Below are positions 25,000 through 31,883 of a stretch of 64,000 bases of DNA, in pieces. Source of the stretch: Granulicella sp. L56 (GTDB lineage: Bacteria > Acidobacteriota > Terriglobia > Terriglobales > Acidobacteriaceae); contig NZ_LMUS01000001.1 of NCBI RefSeq assembly GCF_009765835.1, positions 794,188-858,187 of the forward strand, read 5' to 3'. Both the position numbers and the translations under genes were made by a program. Position 1 is the stretch's first letter, and each line of letters opens with the position of its first letter. Below the pieces are notes generated by a model. That model saw nothing but the letters and a program-made list of their open reading frames with translations, searched no databases and was not told the origin of the DNA.

Positions 25000-27414
25000 T
25001 CATGTCGCGTTGCTGCCTGGGGCCGCTCTGAAACGAGTGATCTGAACCAAATCAGTGCCGATTTGCCGCTGCGTGGGACCGGCGGGTGTGGGAACGTCGG
25101 CGAGCTTGAGGAGGAGCTTTTCGTAGGCTGCGACGCCGTCTTCAATTGCGGCCTGTTCGGTGTCTCCGAGCGGAATTTCGTGAAGTAATCGCAGCAGGTG
25201 TTGCTTGCCTTCGAGCAGCTGGGCTGCGGTCGATTGCTTCGGCATATAGAAGTCGCACTTGGCACAGGCCATGCGGTGCGGACACTGCTCGAAGAAATCA
25301 TAGGTGCAGTAGCCATGGCCGAGGTCATAGAACTTCCATGGCTCTGTAGAGGCGAGCCCCGCGCGAACAGCGTCCTGATCGATCAGCACCTCGATAGCGC
25401 GCAGGTTACGCGCGAAATAGCCAGCGTCGGCATAGGACTTGGCCATCTTTAGCGGGGTTATTTTCGCATAGTGCTGGGTTGCGGAGGGCGTGGCGTGGCC
25501 GAGCCACTCCTGTAGCTCGAAGAGAGTCATCGGTTCCTTCGCGTTGAAGAGCTGCGAAGCGATGGTGGAACGTGCACGATGCGTTGTGATGTTGCCGCGA
25601 ACATCGGCGAGCGGCACACCGCCCTTGACGCAAAGCGCCGGGATGAGGACGTTGTTCAGATACGACTTGCCCACGCCTGTGAGACGAACCATGAAGAGAA
25701 TGTCCACGAACTCTCCGGTCTTCCAATCGGCACGCTTGGCGCCCTGCGGACGCACCTTCTCCCAAGCCGCAATGGCTTCTCCGACGATACGATCCACTGG
25801 CTTGGTGAAGGATGTCCCGGTCTTGTTGACGGGGACATCGAGCAGGCAGACCGCATCAGCGGGCAGCGTGTCGCCCGTACCAGGAACCGCAACTTCCTCG
25901 CGCTGCCAGCGAATGCATCCGACCCTCAGCCTGAGAATCTCGTTGTTGCGAAGTCCAGCGAAGAGCCAGGTCGTCGCGAGTGCTCTGCACATCTCGATGG
26001 GATAACTGTTGGGTCGATAGCTTCCTCGCGAGGCTGGGCCGCGACGAGGGAGATCGTCTGGAACAAGGTTGAGACCGGCCCAGACCAGCTTGGCCCAGAC
26101 ATCGTCGGCGATCACGCGCGGGTTCGGGCCTATCAAGGCGAGCAGGCTCTTCGGCGTGGTCAGATGCCTCATGGGATCGAATCGTCGCGGGATCAACTCC
26201 CACTCCTGGAGATCGCGAAAGAAGATGCGCAGCGTAGAGATGCGGCTTGCGCGGGTGCTTGCCGCAAGAATCTTGCCTCGACTCTTGATATGCGCTGGAT
26301 CGATGCTTCCCCAATCTCCACCGTGCCACTGACAAACGACGGAGATCAGTTCCGCAGCAAGGTCGCGAGTCCAATCGGCAGGGGAAAGCACGGTCGGATG
26401 AATCTGCCCGAGCCATCTGCCTACGTTGAGCAGGAAGTAATAGCTCTTGGTTCTGGAGCACTTCGCATCCGTGGATCGATCAAACCAAAGACGGCAGAGG
26501 CGCGCCCACTCAGGCGGGACGCCGCGGGTGAGGGCGGGCGAAGACTTCTTATCAGGAACGGGCCGATGAATCTCAAGAGCCTCCGGCACGGTTCCCATGC
26601 TGGCCAGCACACGGGAGAAAGCAACGATAGAGTAACTTCCAATGCGTGGCGGCTTGCGTGCGATCACTGTCTTCAAATGCGCCAACGTGAGCTGATCGAG
26701 ATGGGGTGAACGGATGAAGAGCAATGCCTCAAAGACGGTCCGCATGATGCGATCACTCATGCCGTGCTTGATATATCCCCACTCCAGAAGCAATGCGTGT
26801 ACACGATCGGAGACTGTCTTCATATACTCGCGGCCAAACACCTTGCGAGCGAGGCACCCGTAGACGAGATGGCCGCACTTGAGCCTGTGGAGATCGGCGA
26901 AGCCACATAGTAGATAAGCGATGGCGACGATATGCTGACGCTCCATCCTTCTCCGCTCAATCGAATCGATCCACTCTTCGGTGGTCCATCCCCAGAAGGA
27001 CCGCTTGCGGTCCGCCATCTCGCGAAGAAAGAACAGCAGCACAAACTTGCGATGGTTGGTCTTGATGCCCGTATAGTCGAGCGCATCGTTCAGCGGCTGC
27101 ACCAGCCGGTTGAGCGAAGGGCCAAAGTCCATCGTTCGACCGTACCGATAGAATCGATACTCCTCTGCATAGCGGGTCAACATATCTTCTTCGCTCGCGG
27201 TGAGCATGGCACAGCTGTCGTATCGGTTGAGATCCACCGGCCATATCCAGGGTCCTTCATCTGCCTTCTTCGGCGTCTCCTTCTGCGGTCCCCACTGGGC
27301 ACGTGCGCCACGTTGAAAGAACGACGAACGCTGTTCGGCGGTCAAGGTATCGACCCAACGCCCGATGTTGTTGTGCCATGGCTGCCCATCCTTCCTCACT
27401 CGCTTAGCTGTCAC
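25000..27414 (-). CDS. Large tyrosine recombinase (Tn554 TnpB-like), transposase B
   Basis: 804 aa. The catalytic core is in the C-terminal half: GLRNNEILRLRVGCIRW (first Arg), THRARSTIASQLF (HxxR), WLGHATPSATQHYAKITP (His and nucleophilic Tyr). After the core comes a cysteine-rich tail (CTYDFFEQCPHRMACAKCDF), typical of Tn554 TnpB relatives and absent from XerC/D. Residues 1-350 form a long N-terminal DNA-binding region with a DUF-like start (KRVRKDGQPWHNNIGRWVDT). Its ATG overlaps the stop of the 331-aa recombinase (27411-27414), so the two are made together and probably act as a heteromeric transposase. Confidence 0.85.
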   Translation of the reverse strand: MTAKRVRKDGQPWHNNIGRWVDTLTAEQRSSFFQRGARAQWGPQKETPKKADEGPWIWPVDLNRYDSCAMLTASEEDMLTRYAEEYRFYRYGRTMDFGPSLNRLVQPLNDALDYTGIKTNHRKFVLLFFLREMADRKRSFWGWTTEEWIDSIERRRMERQHIVAIAYLLCGFADLHRLKCGHLVYGCLARKVFGREYMKTVSDRVHALLLEWGYIKHGMSDRIMRTVFEALLFIRSPHLDQLTLAHLKTVIARKPPRIGSYSIVAFSRVLASMGTVPEALEIHRPVPDKKSSPALTRGVPPEWARLCRLWFDRSTDAKCSRTKSYYFLLNVGRWLGQIHPTVLSPADWTRDLAAELISVVCQWHGGDWGSIDPAHIKSRGKILAASTRASRISTLRIFFRDLQEWELIPRRFDPMRHLTTPKSLLALIGPNPRVIADDVWAKLVWAGLNLVPDDLPRRGPASRGSYRPNSYPIEMCRALATTWLFAGLRNNEILRLRVGCIRWQREEVAVPGTGDTLPADAVCLLDVPVNKTGTSFTKPVDRIVGEAIAAWEKVRPQGAKRADWKTGEFVDILFMVRLTGVGKSYLNNVLIPALCVKGGVPLADVRGNITTHRARSTIASQLFNAKEPMTLFELQEWLGHATPSATQHYAKITPLKMAKSYADAGYFARNLRAIEVLIDQDAVRAGLASTEPWKFYDLGHGYCTYDFFEQCPHRMACAKCDFYMPKQSTAAQLLEGKQHLLRLLHEIPLGDTEQAAIEDGVAAYEKLLLKLADVPTPAGPTQRQIGTDLVQITRFRAAPGSNAT

Positions 27415-28406
27415 TGGGCGACCTCCGCAAGCATCTGGACACGGCGAGCATGAATCTGAGCCATGCCCGCAGCGAGCTTCAGCGAAAGGTCGCGGCCACT
27501 CAGATGGATATAGAGCAGAGTCGTCTGTACGCTGCGGTGTCCTGCGAATGTAGCGATCTCATGGATGTCCCAGCCTGCATGGGCGAGGTCGGTCAGACAG
27601 AGATGGCGAAGTGTGTGTGTTGAAAAGCGTTCGACGCCCGCTCGCCGTGCAAGCTGCAGGACTATCTTCGACCAGCTCCATATCGAAATGGGTTCGGTAT
27701 AGTTGCGGCGGGACTCGGACAGAAAGAGCGGCCCACGCTTGCTGCCGAGGGTCCTGCGATGTTCGAGATACCGGAGTAGCAGCTCTCCGCTTGAAGCAGA
27801 GTAAGGAACAGCGCGCTCGCGCCGTCCCTTCGTGCTCTCGGCCCGAATCCTGAGAATGCGTCGCGATGGATCGATATCGCTGCTCTGGAGGCTGCACAGC
27901 TCTTCGCGCCGGAGTCCAGCGTCATACGCAAATGCCAGCATCGTTCTGTTGCGAACGCACTCCTGCCGCGCTGCTGCAAGAATGCGGTGCCAGTCTTCCT
28001 CGTTCGGAATCCAGGGCAGTCGATAGTGCCGTGCCACCATCGCTCGTCCGCCGCCGGGCTGGGCGGCCGGGTTGTTGGGACGCACGCCTTCTTCCATCAA
28101 ATACGCATGGAACAAGCGAACGACAGTTAAACGCTGCTGGATCGTTGCGTTCGATACAGTAACCTCGCCAGCCTGCAGCCCAGCGAGATACAGCCCCACG
28201 TCTGCCCGCGTCACAGAGATGGCCCCAAGACGCGCCAGCTTCAGAAAAACAAGATATCTCTCCAATGCCCGCGAGTAGGCATCAAGAGTGTTGGAGGATA
28301 GCCCACGACGCGACTGCAACAGGAGCCACGCATGGGCATGAACGTCCAATGAGACCAAGGGACAACGATCCCAGCGAATAGCGTGAACACTAAACTCGAC
28401 CGGCAC
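27411..28406 (-). CDS. Tyrosine recombinase (Tn554 TnpA-like), transposase A
   Basis: 331 aa. I place the start at GTG 28404-28406 (VPVEFSVHAIRW), because AGGAGG lies 5 bases upstream and every earlier in-frame ATG lies in the terminal repeat or the host parB. The SAM-like N-terminal domain (SSNTLDAYSRALERYLVFLK) is followed by the catalytic residues GLRREELCSLQSSDID (Arg), HTLRHLCLTDLAHAGWDIHE (HxxR), FAGHRSVQTTLLYIHLS (His, Tyr). Together with the adjacent 804-aa enzyme it should excise and insert the element. Confidence 0.87.
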   Translation of the reverse strand: MPVEFSVHAIRWDRCPLVSLDVHAHAWLLLQSRRGLSSNTLDAYSRALERYLVFLKLARLGAISVTRADVGLYLAGLQAGEVTVSNATIQQRLTVVRLFHAYLMEEGVRPNNPAAQPGGGRAMVARHYRLPWIPNEEDWHRILAAARQECVRNRTMLAFAYDAGLRREELCSLQSSDIDPSRRILRIRAESTKGRRERAVPYSASSGELLLRYLEHRRTLGSKRGPLFLSESRRNYTEPISIWSWSKIVLQLARRAGVERFSTHTLRHLCLTDLAHAGWDIHEIATFAGHRSVQTTLLYIHLSGRDLSLKLAAGMAQIHARRVQMLAEVAQ

Positions 28407-28451
28407 ACGAACCTCCTGGTGGAGATCCAAGGAGAACAGGCCAGGCGATGG

Positions 28452-28524
28452 GTTCGTCTCATGCCAGGAGCGGAGCGGCGGCGAGCCAACGGAAAACACT
28501 TGCGGTTGCCCTGATTCCACATAA
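28452..28524 (-). repeat. Right terminal inverted repeat of the parB-disrupting transposon
   Basis: 73 bp, the reverse complement of 24470-24543 with about two substitutions and one deleted base. Its outer edge (CCACATAA at 28517-28524) abuts parB codons for LLFADVLQDAC on the minus strand. The recombinase A start lies 46 bp inside its inner edge, so the repeat probably also holds the transposase promoter. Confidence 0.9.
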
Positions 28525-29310
28525 CTTACAAGCATCTTGCAGCACGTCGGCAAACAAGAGCCTGTTGTGGCCTGTCCGCTTGAGGCAATCGAGGCAGCTA
28601 CCAGCGGCGGGGACGAGATTCGCATTCTTCCGGCTGAACGGTGCCAGCTTCAAGATGAGCATGAGTTGATGCTCAATCCAGTGTTGCAAGTGGCGAACGG
28701 GTAGCAGGATGCGCCTGGGCTTCTTGCCAGTGCCCGCCCATTCTTCGCGGAAGCATTCGTTCAATGCTTTCTCCTGCTGGTCGGGCTGCAGCTTCGCCAG
28801 AAGCAAGGCGTGTCCGACGCCGATCTCCTCGGCATAGAACGCCTCGACTACGGGCGCGGAGAGGTCGGTGAGTTTGAGGCGTTGGGCAACATAGGCGGGC
28901 GATTTACCCGTCCGGGCTGCGATTTGCTCGACGCTGTATTTCGGCTCCTCCAAATTAAGAAGCGCACGGAAACCCTGCGCCTCTTCTAGCGGGTGAACAT
29001 CGCGGCGTTGAAGGTTCTCAACAAGCTGGATTTCCAACACCTCCGCGTCGGTAAGGTTGGCGATGCGGCAAGGGGCGTCCTGCTTCTCGGCCAGTTTGGA
29101 AGCGCGGAAACGCCTAGCTCCAACAACAACCTCGAAGTCTTGCTCAGTGATGGGACGAACGAGTAAGGGCTGCACTACTCCGCTGGTGCGGATGCTCTCC
29201 GCCAATTCGCGCAACGCATCATCCTCGAAGATGCGGCGGGGGTTGGTCTTCGATTCCGTGAGAACGGAAAGAGGAAGGTGGCGGTACTCGGTAGCGGTCT
29301 GGGTGTTCAT
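28525..29310 (-). pseudogene. parB-like gene, 5' part (ParB N-terminal and KorB HTH domains), severed
   Basis: From MNTQTATEYRHL at 29310 the frame gives a ParB/Srx domain with NPRRIF, VVGARRFRA (GxRRxRA CTP-binding motif) and NLQRRDVHPLEEAQGF, followed by the HTH (YSVEQIAARTGKSPAYVAQR). After DAC at the transposon edge the frame reads 22 codons of terminal repeat before a stop at 28459. The truncated protein keeps the DNA-binding and CTPase parts but loses ~265 C-terminal residues. It follows ardC by 77 bp, probably in one operon. Plasmid and ICE ParB-like proteins aid partition or regulate transfer. Confidence 0.85.
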
Positions 29311-29387
29311 GGTGTTCTCCTTCTGCGTTTGGGCGTGCTGGGTCGTTCTGCGGACGGCGCGAAGCCGCCCGCCATCAAGGAAGGCGT

Positions 29388-30320
29388 TTAGCTGGCTTGC
29401 GCCAGTTCGGGTTCTGTTTCGGCTTCGGGGGCCTCTTCCGCTGCTGGCGTTTCCAGCGCGGAAAGAATGACGGCGGCGGTCTTCTGAATCACTTCCAAGC
29501 TCTCGGTCAGAAGTGCGGCGTTGCCGTGGTACAGGTGGATGTAATCGGCGGAAGCCCGTCCGGTATCGAGGCCGATCGTCTTGCCGACTACAAAGGCGAT
29601 TGCTTCGGCTTCCGTCTCGCGAACGGTCTTGGTGGTGGCGGTGCGGCGTTCTGCCTTGTGCAACATTTCGTGCGCGAGTTCGTGAACGAGGGTCGAAAAC
29701 TCCTCGGCGGTTTCCTGACCGGGAAAGAGAACGATCTTCGCGCCGTAGCTGACACCCAACGCGGGAGAAATGCTCTCCTTCCAATCAAGCTCGATGCCCT
29801 GAGCAATGACGAAATCAATCAAGCGTTCGCGGTACTCTCCGACGTTGCCTTTCACACGTTCGGACAGTTCGGGGAGTTCTGCGCCGTCGGTCTGGCTGAC
29901 ATCGAAAATATAGGCCGAACGAAAGCCTACGAGTACGGGCTGGTTCTGGGTGCGGATGTCCTTCTCGGCTTCTGAATCCTTCTTCCGGCGAATCCCAATC
30001 ATGGGCGCGAGAATGCGAATGCCTTTCTCGCCCTTCTTGACCCTGCGGCCAAGCTGGTTCCACGCATACATTCCGGCAACGCGGGTCGCGTCCGGCTTCT
30101 GCCGCGCAATCTCCAAGATGTTCCCGAAGCTGTAAAAGTGAAATCTGCCCATCGCCAAGAGATAGGCGGTGAGCCCTTCGCTGTGTCCCTGCTCCAACTG
30201 CTCGATGAGGGCTTGGACATTGGCCGCGATAACTTCTTTCGCGGTCTGTTGCTTTTGCTGCTGCTGTTTAAGGTTCTGGGTGAAGGGGGTGACGGTGGCG
30301 GTGGTCGCTTGGGTGTTCAT
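29388..30320 (-). CDS. ardC: ArdC-like antirestriction protein (ssDNA-binding + zinc metalloprotease-like)
   Basis: 310 aa from MNTQATTATV at 30320, with GGAGG upstream. The N-terminal ~130 residues are the ArdC/DUF1738 single-strand-binding domain (LLAMGRFHFYSFGNILEIAR; QLGRRVKKGEKGIRILAP). The C-terminal part carries HELAHEMLHK (HExxH zinc site) and ETEAEAIAFVVG. ArdC enters recipients with the transferred strand and protects incoming DNA from restriction. This fits a conjugative element that itself carries methylation-linked defence. It is followed by parB on the same strand. Confidence 0.87.
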   Translation of the reverse strand: MNTQATTATVTPFTQNLKQQQQKQQTAKEVIAANVQALIEQLEQGHSEGLTAYLLAMGRFHFYSFGNILEIARQKPDATRVAGMYAWNQLGRRVKKGEKGIRILAPMIGIRRKKDSEAEKDIRTQNQPVLVGFRSAYIFDVSQTDGAELPELSERVKGNVGEYRERLIDFVIAQGIELDWKESISPALGVSYGAKIVLFPGQETAEEFSTLVHELAHEMLHKAERRTATTKTVRETEAEAIAFVVGKTIGLDTGRASADYIHLYHGNAALLTESLEVIQKTAAVILSALETPAAEEAPEAETEPELAQAS

Positions 30321-30425
30321 GGGTGCTTCCTCCTTGGTGTTGGCCTTTGCACTTCCGCGTTGAAACGCGGCATGTACATGCCGAACGCCACCTGGCGAAG
30401 GCGGGGGTAGCAAGTGTCAAGGGGA

Positions 30426-30576
30426 GTGGGTATCGCCCACCCGAAGCTTTAGCGAGGGCGCGGTTTCATCGCGTGATTTTTGCGCAGCAAAAATTATGGG
30501 GAAACCCCTTGACGCGCGCGATCGGGGCAGAGCCCCTTAGCGAGGTCTGTCTTCCTTATTCGCGCACGAAGTGCGC
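30426..30576. repeat. Cluster of five perfect hairpins upstream of ardC: candidate origin or regulatory region
   Basis: Within 151 bp lie GTGGG/CCCAC (30426-30440, 5-base loop), ATTTTTGC/GCAAAAAT (30476-30494), GGGG/CCCC (30498-30508), GGGGC/GCCCC (30524-30536) and GCGCAC/GTGCGC (30562-30576). The last four all have 3-base loops. The 30321-30773 stretch has no gene. Such arrays occur at single-strand promoters, oriT or single-strand origins, where a hairpin forms on the transferred strand. Being directly upstream of ardC, which must act early in the recipient, favours a single-strand (Frpo-like) promoter. This role is inferred. Confidence 0.5.
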
Positions 30577-30773
30577 ATCATCTATGGGCCGGCGTTGCGG
30601 GCAGGAACAGGCCCGCTAGGGTGGGCAGCGCAAGACGCTTCGCGGCTGAAGCAGGGAGGAGTCGTCCTCCCTAACTACGCGTCAACTTGCACTACGCCCG
30701 TATCGAAAAGCTTCTAGTGATGACTCTGCTCATGCCAGAGAATCGAATAGAATGTCTTCAGGAGGTTTGCTCT

Positions 30774-31130
30774 ATGCCAAGCCAAGAGATTTTTCTGAAA
30801 CTTGAAAGTGACGGCAAACATATCGAGGTTGTTAAGACCTATGACTCCGCTTTCGCGAAAGAGGCATTCGCCGAAATGAATGACGATGCCAAAGCATTCC
30901 TCGGCAAATCATTGATCGAAGACGGCGTACTTGAGGCTAGCGAGTTGCCTTTCAGCGACGACGATCTCTGGCAGGGAGTAGAAGAAGGCGCAAGGGAGGA
31001 TTGGAATAGCTTCTCTTACTTTGTAGTGCGCGAAGAAGGCTCCGAACGACGAGACTTGTTCGTTTCTTCAAATTGGCCGGTCGCAGAACGCTTCGCAAAG
31101 CTGGGAAACTCCGCTTTGCTCGAGGTGTGA
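30774..31130 (+). CDS. Small acidic hypothetical protein
   Basis: 118 aa from MPSQEIFLKLESD at 30774, preceded by AGGAGG at a 9-base spacing. Strongly acidic, alpha-beta (EAFAEMNDDAKAFLGKSLIE; DLWQGVEEGAREDWNSFSYF). No recognised family. It is the only plus-strand gene between ardC and the relaxase. Its 3' third is overlapped antisense by the glycosylase gene for 115 bp, which suggests that the glycosylase cassette was inserted exactly after this gene's stop codon. Confidence 0.65.
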   Translation: MPSQEIFLKLESDGKHIEVVKTYDSAFAKEAFAEMNDDAKAFLGKSLIEDGVLEASELPFSDDDLWQGVEEGAREDWNSFSYFVVREEGSERRDLFVSSNWPVAERFAKLGNSALLEV

Positions 31131-31879
31131 TCAGGAATTTCTCGAATCGTGGTCGCGTAGCAACAAGTTTTGTTGAGCGGACACTCTGAACATTTCGGAT
31201 TTCGAATAGTGCAAATCATCGCAGCTAGATCAAGAAATGCCCAATTGACTCTCGCGGGTTCCTCATGTTGGACGATGCGCAATGCGAGATCTTGCAAATA
31301 GGGATCATACCGGATGTCACTGAGTCGCCTCGGTCCGAACACTCTCTCCAGAACCCTTGCTAGGTTCACGTCGAGGAGCGGTTGATTGTGCCCCTGATCG
31401 AACATCAGGATAGCGTTACAAATGTATTGTCCAACCCCTGGGAGATTCTCCACGTCTCCGCGTTCCTTCGGATATCTGCCCCTTCTGGACGCCATAACGC
31501 CGGCCAAGGCTTTGAGCGAATTGGCACGTCTGCGCCACAATCCTAGGGGTCTGAGCACATCTTCAAGTTCTTCCTGCGTCGCCACCGATAGACGCGTCCA
31601 TGACGAATATGTGCAAGTGAAGCTCCTAAACATACGTGCCACGACATCGGCTTTCGTGCGTTGAAGCAGGACTTCAGCAATCACTTGCTCGTACTTTGTT
31701 GCAGTTCTTTTGCGCCAAGGGAACCCTCGGTCCGCTGTCTCAAACCAGGCGAGGAGCTGTCGTTGAATTGTATTTAGCCTTCGTTGAGAAGGCGATACAG
31801 CGCTGCCGTGGGCTGGACCAATACAAAGCGGCTCTACTCTCTTGGTCTCAAGAGCCTCACGATTATTGTTGTATCGCAT
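31016..31879 (-). CDS. HhH-GPD DNA glycosylase of MIG/thymine-mismatch type
   Basis: 287 aa. The helix-hairpin-helix ENLPGVGQY152ICNAILMF and catalytic LLD170VNLARVLERVFG are those of the EndoIII/MutY superfamily. The 4Fe-4S loop is C223-x6-C230-x2-C233-x5-C239. At the position where EndoIII has the catalytic Lys and MutY a Ser, this protein has Tyr (GVGQY), as in the MIG.Mth thymine glycosylase (GVGKY), which removes T from G:T mismatches made by 5mC deamination. It starts 4 bp after the HerA-like gene in the methyltransferase operon, so repair of the cassette's own mutagenic mark is the obvious role. The ~37-residue tail past IREIPDH reads antisense through the neighbour gene. Confidence 0.82.
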   Translation of the reverse strand: MRYNNNREALETKRVEPLCIGPAHGSAVSPSQRRLNTIQRQLLAWFETADRGFPWRKRTATKYEQVIAEVLLQRTKADVVARMFRSFTCTYSSWTRLSVATQEELEDVLRPLGLWRRRANSLKALAGVMASRRGRYPKERGDVENLPGVGQYICNAILMFDQGHNQPLLDVNLARVLERVFGPRRLSDIRYDPYLQDLALRIVQHEEPARVNWAFLDLAAMICTIRNPKCSECPLNKTCCYATTIREIPDHTSSKAEFPSFAKRSATGQFEETNKSRRSEPSSRTTK

Positions 31880-31883
31880 GCTC

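Larger units (their letters stand above)
24470..28524. mobile_element. 4055-bp transposon with two tyrosine recombinases and long terminal inverted repeats, inserted in parB
   Basis: Both ends begin TTATGTGGAATCAGGGCAAC and match inward as inverted repeats of 74 and 73 bp. Between them, on the minus strand, lie a 331-aa tyrosine recombinase, an 804-aa tyrosine recombinase overlapping it by 4 bp, and a 133-aa membrane protein. The flanks are the two halves of parB, so the boundaries are fixed by the interrupted reading frame. The gene set resembles Tn554 (TnpA/TnpB/TnpC), but Tn554 itself has no terminal inverted repeats. RIT elements have terminal repeats but three recombinases. I cannot see a clear target duplication. 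Confidence 0.88.

Noticed and set aside
24470..28524. Target-site duplication of the transposon
   Set aside because: Flanks read TGTAAG and TGCACT in the parB direction. At most two or three shared bases, too few to claim a duplication.
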